Shown: positions 45,903 to 58,300 of the stretch, piece by piece | How positions within the stretch are numbered: the stretch's first letter is position 1 | How the letters are laid out: the number at the start of each line of letters is the position of its first letter | Source of the DNA: Mesostigma viride | Lineage: Eukaryota; Streptophyta; Mesostigmatophyceae; Mesostigmatales; Mesostigmataceae | Length of the DNA: 64,000 bases | Direction of reading: 5' to 3' | Assembly: GCA_009746045.1 (NCBI GenBank) | Contig: RPFO01000027.1 | Span: forward strand, 1,676,581-1,740,580 | Made by a program: the position numbers and the translations under genes | The notes under the pieces: model-generated | Database searches by the model: none | The model's input: only the letters and a program-made list of their open reading frames with translations | Told to the model about the DNA's origin: nothing

Positions 45903-48900
45903 ATGCCGCAATTCGCGCTGCTCCTTCTGGTCTGCTTGATACTCAACCCCGTGCATCAAACAGTTCGTTGCTCCCTCAAGCAGAACCGTACGCGTCGAAG
46001 GCTCTTGGGCGCATCGTGGCAGTCAACAGAGAGCGTGCATGACATTCAGGTACGTAACCTTCCAATGGCGGTTCAGGGCAACGTAAACCATGCATTGGGA
46101 TGCTGATGACTACTCTTAAAGTCTCAAGCCTACTAGTGATTGCATAAAGCCGGCCGCTAGTTGGGAGTCTGTCCGTGTAAGCATAATACCAGGCACTTGC
46201 CTTTCTAAACTGAGCCCATATTACGCTCGGCAGGAGTTTTAGAAACAAAACTGTAATGCGTTGAACTGTGGCCACTGCACTTGGCGGCGGCAATGGCTTC
46301 CTTGGTGCTATCACTTTACTCGGGATTTTTGTAATGCGATCGCATGTGAATGCGTTAGTGCTCGGGCGGAGTGCCGGAGGATGCGTCAGACTGAATGCTG
46401 GCTGCTGGTCGGGTGATGCGTTCACCCGGGCCCCAACAACATAGAGCACGCGTAGCTGCTCTCTCGTGAATTGGCCTCACGACTTTCGACCGTGACTCTC
46501 AGGAAGCTAGCTGCTCAAGGACCAGCTCGAGTCTTTTACTGAAGTACTAAAGGCTTCCCGGCGACGTCGGCTCGTCCAGTTCGATGAAATGGTCCCGAAA
46601 AGGGGACGTGGCTATCAATGATGCAGTGACTTTGGACATGGGGGGCCGCTAGCTCGTGCTTGCAGTTTTCAATAACGGAGGTTTGTCAAGAAACGTAATA
46701 AGGATATTATGAGCAGCCAAAGGTGGTCATCATTATGAGCCTGGGGAGTGGGTGGGGTGACACTAGGCAAGAGCTTCGCATGAGGGATATAAATAGCAGC
46801 ATGTGAGGATAGCTGCCCTTGATTCTACCCGTGAGGATTATCCCACATGCTTGTGAGGATTATCCCACATGCTCACGGGAAGACAGCTGCCCAGCGAGAA
46901 TCGCTTTACGGTGGGGTGAAAGAACTCACGCGAACTTGCTAGGTTCCCTGTTCCCCGAAGTATGCGATGTGTTTTGTACTGTACGTAACAACGCCATGAA
47001 CGCTGCTGCTAAAAATTGGTAATGCGCAAGAATCCACTCATGCCTCTACTTCCTGATCCCATAGAAGGCATCAAATAACGTTTATACAGTCCGTAATCTA
47101 CTCATGCCTCTAGTACCTTTTCCTCACCTTTTCCTCGAATATGTCGCACGTTGCCGGTTTGATAAAAGAATTTGTAGTACATCTATATTCTTACTGCCGA
47201 TGATTTTGTACCTGATGTAAATATTGGCCATATATAAATACTACTGTTAATTAATTATCACGTAGACTGTGTCACGTGGGTACTACTATTGGCATATGCC
47301 ATCTTTGGGTTTTGTTGTCTGTTTGATATATGCCATCTTTGGGTTTTGTTGTCTGTTTGGTGTATGCCATCTTTGGGTTTTGTTGTTTGTTTGATGTATG
47401 CCATCTTTGGGTTTTGTTGTCTGTTTGATATATGCCATCTTTGGGTTTTGTTGTCTGTTTGATGTATGCCATCTTTGGGTTTTGTTGTCTGTTTGATTTA
47501 TGCCATCTTTGTGGTTTTTTGTCTGTTTGATATATGCCATCTTTGGGTTTTGTTGTCTGTTTGATTTATGCCATCTTTGTGGTTTTTTGTCTGTTTGATA
47601 TATGCCATCTTTGGGTCCTTTGGGATCTCTTGCAGGTGTCGGAGCTCTCGCAGGTTTCGCAGCCCCAACCCCATCCCGACATCGCACCGCAGCAGTCCCA
47701 CCCCCGGGCCTCCCATGTACCACCCCTCCCATCCATCAATTCTGAAGGCACCGCCGACCGTGGAGCGCGCGTCGACGCACCGCCACCTGTCCACATCAAA
47801 CTGCCCCCTGTCTTCGTCCAGCTGCCACCTGTCCACTACTTTATCGGCCCCCATCAGGATGCTGACCTTTCTAAGGATGTCGACCCTCCAAAAGATGCCG
47901 ACCCTCCTAAGGAGGTCAACCCTTCGATCATGCCGGGAAGAAAGGTCCATCGGTTGCGTTACTTTATGCTGCCACCGGATGAGCGGCGGAAGGGCTTCCT
48001 CGCATTATTCCGACAGCTCGAAGTCCAGGACAGTGTCGCGTGCTCGCCGTACCTCAAATCTGAAAAGGTAATCAAGAGATTCGAACAAGGCCTTCGTGCG
48101 GCCGCGAACGTGACCCTGCATCGCTGCGCCTCGAGCTTCCTCTCGGACCCCGCGTGCGACTGGGTCATCCTCTACGGCGTCCACTTCCTGGTGCCGTACA
48201 TGACCTTGTTTCAGATGGAGGACAAGGCGACGCTGGTGGTCGAGTACCCGCTAATTCATTCCTATTTGAAGAACAAGGTCAACGACCAGCGGTTCTATTC
48301 CTTGGTCTGGAACGGGCTGAACGGGAATGGTTTTCGCCCGCGGGGAATGCCGTCCGATCGCTGGGACAGATTGTTCCGCCCGTACGTGGACGTGAGGGCT
48401 TGGAGGGAGAACAAGGATAACCTCACCGGGGAGCTGGTGGTGATCATCGGCCAGCAGCGCCTGGACCCCTCACTGGACCCGATACGGGCGCGGTTTGGGG
48501 ACCCCAACAATTGGTACCAGAACGTGACAGATCGCCTCAACGAGCTGTTCCCGGAGACACGGGTCGTGTTTCGGCCGCACCCATACCCGAACCACGTCGA
48601 CGTGGAAAGGCCGCGTCTGAAGGACGGGACGCGCCCCCCCAAGGGCGCCATCTTTGACGCCACGACGCCATTGGACGAGTTGATAGACAAGGCGTTTTGC
48701 GTCGTCACGATGACGTCGGGCGTGGGGGCGATGGCGGTCATACGGGGCACGCCGGTGGTTGCGTATGACCCGCTCTCCACGGCGTGGGAGGTAACCTCGC
48801 ATGACGTGGCGGATATGAGGGACCTGAGACGACCCGATAGGACCCAGTGGCTGAATGACCTGGCGTACGCGCAGTGGGACATGGATGAGATCATCTCGGG

Positions 48901-48946
48901 GGAAGCGTTCAAGCTCATGTTTGACAAAAGCATCACTATGGGCTGA
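45903..48946 (+). CDS. Secretory-pathway protein with capsule-type glycosyltransferase-like domain (2 exons)
   Basis: Exon 1, 45903-46049, encodes a typical signal peptide or anchor (hydrophobic core LLLLVCLIL, about 24 residues) and ends GT at phase 0. Exon 2, 47636-48946, begins after TTGCAG at phase 0, giving about 485 residues. A Pro-rich linker with PPV and DADPPK repeats fills about residues 60-145. The rest resembles GT-B-like capsular polysaccharide synthesis proteins known from bacteria, phages and large viruses: FRPHPYPNH (about 360-368), TSGVGAMAVIRGTPVVAY (about 409) and a C-terminal WLNDLAYAQWDMDEIISGEA. The family match is from memory of these motifs; donor, acceptor and cell site are unknown, with the ER or Golgi lumen inferred from the signal peptide. 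A Lys/Arg-rich retained intron frame upstream of exon 2 is minisatellite, not coding. Confidence 0.6.
47283..47615. repeat. 32 bp minisatellite in the glycosyltransferase-like gene intron
   Basis: About ten units of ATATGCCATCTTTGGGTTTT plus GTTGTCTGTTTG. The last unit runs to within 25 bp of the exon 2 acceptor. Open in frame on both strands, but only as a repeat. Confidence 0.93.
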
Positions 48947-49204
48947 TGGACAGTTGTCTGAAGATGATGTGAGGAATTGCTGTTGCGAATTCACATCATG
49001 GCCTGTTGCCATTTTGGTTTATGAATTTTTCGCACCCCGGGGGGTCGCGGTATTTAATTTTTTTATTTAATTCATTGCTGTAGCTAGGTATTTTCCTCAC
49101 TCTCAGATTGTTCCGGACACCTAAAGACTCTGCTCCATGTCTTCCGGCCCAACGGATGTGCTAGTTTCCTTACAGATGATTTAGTCTAACTTCATGAGTT
49201 ATGA

Positions 49205-49363
49205 ATGCGTATGGCATTCATAGCGATTCGGTCTGTGGTGCCCACAACCCTGTAACTAGGACCTACATAGCCTACATCATCCATTCCATCCCATGTTCCC
49301 CTCCCACTGAGGACTTATGCTCACGTGACGCAGTCACGTGTCTATAAATGAATTCATTTATTA
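49205..49363 (+). mobile_element. 159 bp LINE 3'-end copy
   Basis: Flanked by the 11 bp direct repeat atgagttatga (49194-49204, 49364-49374). It has the hairpin and a short TTAA tail and lies 260 bp downstream of the glycosyltransferase-like stop codon. Confidence 0.88.
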
Positions 49364-49632
49364 ATGAGTTATGAGGTTATGTAATTATTTAATTAATTAC
49401 ACGTGGTCCCGTAATTGGGGAGCCGCGCGGTGTATTACAAAACCCTCGAGGTATACGAAAATGCCTAGGGTTCTAACAGATACTCGTCTAGGGGCCCCTG
49501 GTTGGCACGATTGCGTCCGTGACGGGTGATGCGCACCTTCCCTACCGGGGGTGGCTTGTTTACCTCCACAACCTGATGCCATACTAGCTTATTATGCAAC
49601 TTTTTCCAGATTCCTAGAAAGATGGGTAAGCA

Positions 49633-49655
49633 CGTGCCTATTAATTAATTAATTA
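49633..49655 (+). mobile_element. 23 bp LINE tail insertion
   Basis: CGTGCCTA plus TTAA repeats, flanked by the 11 bp repeat atgggtaagca (49622-49632, 49656-49666). Confidence 0.82.
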
Positions 49656-49666
49656 ATGGGTAAGCA

Positions 49667-49857
49667 GTCTGTGGGGGCTCCGCGTGTGACCGCGTATGGC
49701 ATTCATAGCGATTCGGGCCGCGGTGCCCACACCCCTGTAACTAGGACCTAGATAGCTTTATACACCATCCATTCCCTCCCATGTGCCCCTCCCACTGAGG
49801 ACTTATGCTCACGTGACGCAGTCACGTGTCTATTAACTAACTAATTAATTAATTAAT
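49667..49857 (+). mobile_element. LINE 3'-end copy next to the 23 bp insertion
   Basis: 191 bp of the LINE 3' UTR with hairpin and TTAA tail. It begins exactly at the right target repeat of the 49633-49655 insertion. No clear duplication of its own was found. Confidence 0.7.
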
Positions 49858-49860
49858 CAT

Positions 49861-50043
49861 CTTGTTCCAAATCTCGGAGAGGCCTAGGCCCCCCATGTCC
49901 TCTACTAGCTGTTCTTTGAAGCTAGGTGTGGGCCTTGCGGCGTCTAGCATCGCGGGGCCCGGCCCACGTGAGGAGGTGCCGCCGGGCCAGGCTGAGCTGG
50001 GCGCAGTCCCGCGGGGGGGCCACGTGATGTATCTACCTGGTTA
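49861..50043 (-). mobile_element. LINE ORF2 3'-end fragment (paralogous empty site for the LTR element)
   Basis: On the minus strand this matches 54120-54266 continued at 61858. The sequence reads uninterrupted through GGGGGGCCTAGGCCTCTCCG, so it shows the state before the LTR retrotransposon inserted into the paralogous LINE. Confidence 0.8.
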
Positions 50044-50049
50044 AAAATT

Positions 50050-51122
50050 AAATTAAATTAAATTATAACATGACTCCGTTGGGAGATCATGTAGCACATA
50101 TCAAAGAGACAACCAGCGCAGGCCAGAAATCGGGAGAATCCGGACCATGGTAGCTCGAGCCTGCCGTTATCTTTTCCGCGTTTTCGAGTCGTTCAGGATG
50201 ATGAAGATGAATGGTGATGGAAATGTGTATCCTTGTGCATTGAAATTATGGCTGGCTTACGTGTGGAGCGACTAGATGACCTAGACATATTCCCGTGGAT
50301 GGATGGAGGGGGGGGGCAAAGCCGCGAAACCGAACTAATCTAACTCTAAGCTAATCTAATCTGGAAAACCCTACTTATTCTACTCAGCAAAGCGCCCCTT
50401 CCGCTTGGGGGGAGGGGGCTTGCCCACAGGGGCGGGCGTATGAGCCTGGACAATGGCCCGACAAACGGTTTTCCAGCTCCTCTTGTCCTGCATAGCAGTC
50501 CAAGCAAGAGAGAGGGAGTGAATGCGATTTTCAAACTGCGCTGGGACCACTAGGTCTACCTGGTTGGTGCGAGCTAAGTGCCCTACTAGCTGCAGGCGCC
50601 GCTGCTTGATGGTGCTTGTGATATATGGCATGCCGAGGTACAGGTCCGCATTGCGAACATGAGCAGCATAGCCTACTCGGAAAATGGAACGCAGCATGTT
50701 GGTGACCGCGCCGTCCAGCTTTCTGGTAAGGTCAGCTGTGAGGGTCCACGATTTCGGCCCCATACGTAAGAACAGGGAGGACGAGGACCTTAAAAAGGTC
50801 CTGTTTCTCTATCTTGCCCAAGGGCTTGCGCCACAGGGCCCAGTGTTGGCGTAAAGCGTGCCAGGCGAGGGAGATACGGTGGTCCACATCGGCCTCGCAG
50901 CTGGGGAGTAGGCTGCCCAGCAACTTGACGCGGTCTCGATACAGTCGACTCCGGAGAGCCGTCAAGGAGAAAGAGGGCGGGCGGTGGCTGAGTGAGCCCA
51001 ATCGCCAGAGCCTCTGTCTTCTTGCGGACCTCAAGCCCCACTGCACGGGCCTCGATTGCAAGGCAGTCAAGCCACGTCTAGCTGCACGTGCTCAGTGCCC
51101 TCGAAGAGGGTGGTGTCGCCTG
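50050..51122 (-). mobile_element. LINE F: RT C-terminus and 3' UTR (subfamily 2)
   Basis: On the minus strand it begins inside the RT active site (GDTTLFEGTEHVQ at about 51120), continues through GLEVRKKTEALAIGL and a diverged thumb region, and stops near 50380. The 3' UTR (50378-50050) includes the sequence dispersed elsewhere as LINE subfamily 2 fragments and ends with AATTT repeats (50041-50066). Homologous to 53560-54260 in inverted orientation. Frameshifts are present. Confidence 0.75.
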
Positions 51123-51650
51123 CATCGATGGGCACTAACTGTGCCGGGCTCCTTGCAAACCTCTATCTATACACTTATGAGCTTGCATTCATGGAGAATC
51201 TCATCGCCTCAAACGATGATGTTCTCATCAGGCGTTTTATCCACACATGTCGATACATTGATGATGTCATTGCTTTCGACAACCCTGATTTCGCAACCCA
51301 TTTGTATATCACCGCTGGTCTGCCTGGCATCTACCCGCAAGCGTCCCTCACATTAAAGCTCACGTCGGAGGATCTACTCATTGCAATTACCTCGATCTTA
51401 ACATTACCCATAGCAAGAAGGCCTGGCGTACGGCTGTCTATGATAAGCGCAAGGATCCTAAATACCAGCAAATTCCTTTTATTCGTTACCCCGATATTCA
51501 CAGTCTCCTTTCCCACACAGCAAAATATGGTGTTGTTCTTAGTCAGTTACATCGTTTTTCCCGTCTTTGTTCTTATCGTGTCGATTTCATCACGACTCTT
51601 GTTGAACTCTTGCATCGTTTGTTGGTCAAAGACTACGACCGAGACATTAT
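51123..51650 (+). mobile_element. Fragment of a different reverse transcriptase
   Basis: Reads MGTNCAGLLANLYLYTYE, then CRYIDDVIAF (a YIDD active site). After one frameshift near 51375 it continues NYLDLNITHSKK, VYDKRKDP and YGVVLSQLHRFSRLC. This pattern belongs to an RT group distinct from the LINEs here; I recall similar proteins from animal genomes but cannot place the clade (possibly Penelope-like). Both ends are abrupt and join LINE sequence. Confidence 0.6.
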
Positions 51651-54266
51651 GCTCCGTCGACGCCAACGCCAGGCTGCCAGTTGGCACTGGGGGCGCTCAG
51701 TACTCCCCAACCAACACGACAGCCAACGGTAACACGGCTTTATCTGCGAATCTGCTGGCAGAATCTGCGCTGGTTGCATGCAATGCTTCTTTCGCACGCC
51801 CCGCTGAGCAGCTTGCCACCTTTTTTGGGCCGTCGGATCGGGTGGTGTGCCTTGACTATATCTGCGTACGTCGGGCTCAGCGCCCCTCAGTTGTCGATGC
51901 TCGCGTCCTGCAAGATTCTGTCAGCACGGTGGAATCTGATCACTGTCTTGTGCTCGCTCGCATCAGATTGCGGTTTCCTGGGGTGAAACCGTCGCGACAG
52001 CTGGCGCCTCAGCCAGATCTGAAGGTGCTCCGGATTGTGCTGAAGGATGCCGACAAGATGTCAGCAGCAGAGCAGGCCGCTATTTCGCACAGGGATGACT
52101 TTCTGGCCGTCTTCGACGCCAGGGGCAGCCGACAGCAGTTACACGCCATTCCGCCGCCGGGTGATATTTCAGTGATCCTCCGCGGTGTCGCTGCCAAGTA
52201 TCGTCTGGCTGCCCGCACCCTCCCCACCTTGCCTCCGCGCCGACAGCTTGCTGTCCACCGTCACGCACCGACAGTGGTCGCCGCCAGGCAGATGCTCCGC
52301 CGCAACAGGCCGGGATCCGACCGCCAAACCTGGGCTGCAAGCAGCTCTGAGGGCTGCCTACGAGCATGCAGGCTGAGAAGGCAGACGCTCAGCAGATGGT
52401 CAATTATAGGACCTGCGCAGCTGCCAGCAGAAGCACGACGCCAAGGGGGCCTGGTTCTGGTACAAGCGCCTCGGGCACCCGGACGGCCTCGGCCGGCCCC
52501 ACCGCCACGACGTCCCCGGCGCGCCCCAGCCAAGCGGCTTCGTACCTGGGCCGCAGCCACGGCCGAGGTCGTGGGGACAGCTGCGCCACCCCCGCTCCTG
52601 CTCCCAGCCGCCGCCGCCGCCTGCCCGGCCGCCCTGGCCGGCCCCGCTGGGCCCCGGCCCCGCCTAGGTCAGCGGCGGACTACCTAGTCCCCCCGCTGGT
52701 CGGCCCACTTGGCGACCCGTCCGACATGCCTCCTTTCACCTCTCGCGAGGTCACGGAGGCGGTCCAGCGCCTGCGTTATGACGCAGCCACCGGCTCCGAC
52801 GAGATTCCTGCCGCAGTTGTGAAACTTGCAGCCGAATTCGAGGACACCGGTGTTATGCTGCTCTTCCGAGACATCTGCAACCGCCTTCTGCTGTCGTCGC
52901 AACCACCTCCAGCGGCCTGGCAACACAGTTTTCCGTTCGCACGATGCTGTACAAGAACAAGGGGTCGTCAGCCGACCCCGGCAACTACTGAGGGGTGTGC
53001 ATTCAATTAAAGTGCCCCCCATCAAGCTTCTTATGCGGCTCATCCTGAACTGCCTGCGCACGGCCCTGGACGGTCACCTCGGCGAGACTCAGCACGGCTT
53101 CCGTTCAGGTCGCAACACAGTACAGGCGCTCTTCGCTACTCGCCGACTGGTGGAGGAACTGCAACGCCTTCAGCCTGGTGAGCCCCTTTGCACCTTGTGC
53201 TGCATGGTGGACTTCATCAAAGCCTTCGATTCGGTTTTCTGGCCTGCGCTTTGGGACATCCTCGAGCTGTTCCGGCCGGATCCCCCGCCCCCTTATTGCT
53301 GTCATCCGCAACCTGTATGAAGGGTCCACCACTTCGGTGCGCACTTCTTACGGGACCACGCCACCATGCCCTTTACAGAAGGGTGTGTGGCAGGGCTGCG
53401 TGCTGTCGCCCTACCTGTTCATTATTGTGGTCGAATACGTAATGATTCAGGCGCGCAAGCGATTTGCCCGCATCGTGGGTAGGGAACCAGGGGTGCAGGT
53501 TGCTAACCACTTCTGGCATGGCGGAGCGGACACGGAGATTCGGCTGGCAGACATCATCTACGCAGACGACACCACCCTCTTCGAGGACACTGGGCACGTG
53601 CAGACATGGCTTGACTGCCTGGCTATCGAGGCCCGTGCAGTGGGGCTTGAGGTCAGCAGGAAGACAGAGGCCCTGGCGGTTGGGCTCACCCAGTGCTCAC
53701 CGCCACCCCTCTGTCTCCTCGACGGCTCTCGAGTCCTGTACCGGGACCGCGTCAAGCTGCTGGGCAGCCTGCTCCCCAGCTGCGAGGTTGATGTGGACCA
53801 TCGCATCTCCCTCGCCTGGCACGCTTTACGCCAGTACCAGGCCCTGTGGCGCAAGCCCCTGGGCAAGATCGAGAAACAGGACCTGTTCAAGGTCCTCGTC
53901 CTTCCTGTTCTCACGTATGGGGCCGAGACGTGGACCCTCACCGCCGACCTGGCCCGCAAGCTGGACGGCGCGGTCACCAACATGCTGCGATCCATTCTCA
54001 GAGAAGGATATGCTGCTCATGTCCGCAATGAGGACCTGTACCAGGGCATGCCATATTATATCACCAGCACCATTAAGCAGCGGCGCCTGCAGCTAGTAGG
54101 GCACGTAGCTCGCACCAACCAGGTAGACGCCTCACGTGGCCCCCCCGCAGGACTGCGCCCAGCTCAGCCTGGCCGGCACCTCCTGACGTGGGCCGGGCCC
54201 CCTGATGTTAGACGCCGCAAGGCCCGCACCTTCAAAGAACAGCTAGTAGAAGACATGGGGGCCTAG
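51651..54266 (+). mobile_element. LINE E: endonuclease C-terminus and reverse transcriptase, continues at 61858
   Basis: Starts inside the endonuclease (VDANARLPVGTGG), with ESDHCLVLARI (about 51930-51965) as its C-terminal motif. The RT includes MVDFIKAFDSVF (about 53204), GVWQGCVLSPYLF (about 53388), IYADDTTLF (about 53557) and TYGAETWTL (about 53917). Frame breaks near 52990 and 53290 kill it. Its end was split by the LTR retrotransposon: coding resumes at 61858 (KMMDKAKWAQVIEDNEPPP) and the 3' UTR runs to about 62126. Confidence 0.82.
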
Positions 54267-54849
54267 TGTTAAAATCGAGTTCGAATTTTATTAAATGATA
54301 ATTTTACGGTAATCAGGTTACAAACTCAGAGCCAAGCCCCCAGCTTAATTTACCAGCGCAACCATAGCCATTGCCAGCATAGCAGCAACAACCGTTGGAC
54401 CGCCGCAACACAATGCTGGCTTTTGGATCATCATCGTCTGTCAGGCGGCTAGGCTAGCCTGCAGCGCTAGGCACCGACGCAAGCCTGGGAACGCATCTCC
54501 GTTACACATCTCCGTTACAACACACCAGCCGAGTACCGACCAATCGACACACACCAGTATCTCGCCACTTGTCACGCCAGCCGGCAGTACCCAGAATCCT
54601 AGTCCGCACCTCAGTACCGGACCAGTGCCGCACAGCCAAAGTCTAGGGCGTAACTCACGAGGCATAACGCACACAGCGTAACTTAAATCGTTGTGGATCA
54701 CACAAGCCAAAATTCAGCCGAACCTCAAAACGGCTAAGTCCCAATGCGCCGAATTAACCCGAACGCCTCGAACCACAAAATGGCTAAGTACCGGCACACA
54801 ATCATTAATTATTTCCATGTGACTGCGAGCTGAAACCTATAATATAACA
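54267..54849 (-). repeat. 3' LTR of the Copia-like element
   Basis: 583 bp. It differs from the other LTR by one A in an A-run and two substitutions near 54811 and 54833. Confidence 0.93.
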
Positions 54850-55322
54850 CCAGCCGCTTTTTCCCGAGCAGTCACACATCCCACCAATCATTATCTCACT
54901 CAGCTCGAGAGTAACCGACAGACACCTCACCAGGAAGCACTAACACAGGACGCTATGTACTAGGGGAGTCCGCACCCCTCACTTGGCGCCCATTCACGCC
55001 CTGGTAGTACAACCAGCATCTGTCAGTAAGTCAAGTAAGCAAGCGAGAATACAAGACTGATCAAAAGACCACCCTCGGCTCCAACACCAACCACACCCTG
55101 AACCCACGGACTTTCACACATCACCAACCACAGTCCCCGCCTCCGATCAGGTCCTCAACCCAGGACCATCCCATCGGTACATCCCCACCAAGATAGAGTT
55201 ATCCAACCGTACTGGGTCATCCTGAGATGGGCTCGATCCAGGGGTCATTCCCAGCCCACATGTAATGCGTCCCAACGCCTGCCAGCCTGAAATTCTCATG
55301 CCACATGGTCCATTGCCCAGAT

Positions 55323-58300
55323 CTACATCAAACCATCCAGCAGTCCTTGCAGATCCCCGAGAGAGCCCCCCATGACCATCCGCAGGAGGCGATACTGGTC
55401 GCGCGCCCCAGCAAACAGCTTGGTCAGCGCATCAGCCGGGTTGAGCTTCCCAGGTAGATGAAGCACGCTCACTGCGTATGACAGTTCCTTGAGTAGTAGG
55501 AAATCCAGGTCGCGCGTCCTGGACAGGCTGTTGAGAATGAAACTCACAAGCGGCTGACTGTCGGTATGCACAGTCGTGGTCAGTACCAAACGAGCATCCA
55601 GCCACTTGCCCATCCAGCGCAGAAATTGCTCTAGATACAGGGACGCCTTGATGCACTCACACACCCCGCGACACTCATTGGTATCCGATCCAACTGCCAC
55701 CCTGCGGCACAACCTAGAGTACCACCCACAGAGCGAACCATTGCCCTTGGGGTTGGAGAGCACAAACAAGCCGCCCATGCGAGCTCTCGTCTTGGTGAGC
55801 TCCCTGCCCTCGCCAGACGTGTCAGCAAAGCAATGCAACACAATCGGCTGAGAAAGAGACAAACCAGAAAGTACTACACCCTGGCTCTCAGCAACATACT
55901 GCTTGATCACAGACGGAGAAACGAGAGCCAACACCTCATCCACAGTCCTACTTAACACCAGCAGGTCAGGCCCACACACCGCTGCCATCCAGCCGAGCTT
56001 GCCACGCAATCTGCTCCACAAACCCTTGGCGCACAACTCCTCCACATCGCGCATGAGCTCCTCCCTGTACTTGTCAGGAATACCCAAGTGCATCCGGTGC
56101 TTACCCGACACCACCCGCAGGGTTTGCACCACCCCGCAAAACACCCGTGGCGTCTGCGGCCCCAATTGCTGCAACTCACCCACTGGGAACCGCCGCCCAA
56201 TGTCAGCATAGAATGCATGCAAGGCTGACCGCGAAGCAATGACACGCAAGTCATCCCCATGCAGTTGTACAAACATAGGACCAGACGGCATCCGCGCCAC
56301 GAACAACGATGGGTCGTAGGGAGATACCTCAAACTCTGCGATCTCACCCAACGCACGCATGAGGGTTATCCTCCAAACAATCGACGCGCTCTGCAGACCC
56401 TCTATAGCCTTGCACAGACCCATGAACTCAGACGTGACCACCTCCTTCCAGAACGGCGGCGTCTGCACCACTAGAGGCGGAGTACCCTCCCACACCTCTT
56501 GCGCCACTTCCTCGCTAGAGTTAGGGAATGCGCGCTTGACATCAATGGACGCACACGCGTAGTCCTTGCCTTCGTCCAGAAAGCTAAGAAAAATCATGCT
56601 AACCATCCTGAACGTGTCCCATGCCATCCCTGGGGTGTAGAGCTCCTCCTTGGCCAGCGGGCTAGTACCTGCAAACTCTTGTGATACCGGCCTCACGTAG
56701 CAGATCTCCACACCTGCCTTCACCTTGTGGGACAGCACCATCTTCAGCGGAAGCACCCTAGCCCCCTTCGGCACCGTGTCAAGCGGTTCATACACCCCGT
56801 AGCCCTGCCACTCCTCAAGTGCCTTACGGAATGCACACCACCAGCTCGAGAACCCACTAGGCGTTGACATCTGCAGTACAAGCTCAGGGAATGTGATCGG
56901 GGAATGTGCGGCTATGTCCCTCTCAGTGATTCCTAGGCTGTTGGGATGCAGTAATGCAGGCATAACCAGGTCAGCAGCTGGCGGGAGATCAGCGCCCCAC
57001 GCTACACCCTCCGTACCCGACAGTGCTGCTAGCCTAGCCACTGTGCTGCAAATGCGACTGAGAGGCTCGACTGACTTGTAAGACTGTAGCTCTATCGACC
57101 CGTGACCTACTCGGGTTAGCAATGAGCTCTGAATCCGCACATCAGGATGGTCCAGGAAAGGAAGTCCCAAAATGGCGGGTCCATCATACCCCTCGAGCAC
57201 GCAAAACGGCGTCTCCCTCCCCAAGATCGTCAGCATTACCTCACCCCGCACCGGCATCCTCACTAACCCGGAGAAGTCCTCCACATACCTCCACCTGGAC
57301 GCAGTGCACGGCAGATGCCTGGCTACTCCCTCACCCAGCAAGCACACCACCGCGTCAGTGTCCACTTCCAATCGACAACTACCCAGCCCGTCCGAATACC
57401 AGTTGGCAAGCTTAGAGACCGCAGCCACCAGCTCACCTGGCTCACCTCTCTCCTCGACAGCCTCGCTGTCGTCCATGGGGCTATCGCCCTCACTCGGCAA
57501 TATAGGCCCCGCGTCGGCCAACCCGCCAACGCCACCAGCCTGCTGCCCCGCACCTGCGGTCAATGCCCCAGCATCGCCGGCCCGTGCAACCCCACCTTCG
57601 GCTGGCTCACCCGCCTCACCGGACCGTGGTACCATCCCACCTTCGGCCACCCGCTCCTTGCCGGCCCGCGAGATGTTGCCCCCCAACTGCCGCTGCTCGC
57701 CCACCGTGGCAGCGCGTCGAGCTTCCTGCAGGCGCTCCACTAGGCGGGCTAGTACCGCGGCGCGCTGCTTCTCCTGGTCGTCAACGGCTGGGGCAACCCC
57801 CGAACCGCCCGACCCCACGCTAGCGGGACCGCCCTTGGAAGGTGGCAACCCAGCTTCCGGCGAAAGGGAGCGAGTAGGTTGATCAGGCCCACCCCCCTCC
57901 CTCACCCCCCCTGCAGCCCCGGGATCCCCCGCCTCACCCCCAGCCTGCACACTGGGGTCCCTAACACCTTCCTCAGCGGGTGGGTCTGGCGGCCCCAGCC
58001 CGTCATAGTAGGGGCGCAGGTGTTTCCACGCTAGCAGCTTGTCGTAGCAACTGTCCTCTAGCGCTACCGAAGCAAGCATGTGATCAGGATCGATCTCCTT
58101 GACCACACCGGGACCTCTCCATAGGCCCCGTTTTCCATGACTGCCCTCCGCGTAGGCCCAGACCCTGGCGTTCACGCACGGCACATAAACCTGTCCACGT
58201 CGCAGGTCCATCTTTACCATGCGCACGTAACGATCGCTCAAATAATCCCTGTACTCTTCCACAGCCTCAGGTGACAACAAGCCCATCTCCACTCCCTTAG

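Noticed and set aside
47272-47950. Minus-strand frame with repeated KMAYIKQT-type peptides
   Set aside because: Translation of the 32 bp minisatellite plus antisense of the glycosyltransferase-like exon.
54441-54710. 89-codon frame present identically in both LTRs (also 61445-61714)
   Set aside because: Lies wholly within the LTR, has no family match and is shared only because the LTRs are near-identical.
57172-57882. Plus-strand 236-codon frame
   Set aside because: Antisense to the GC-rich linker and protease-like region of the retrotransposon pol gene.
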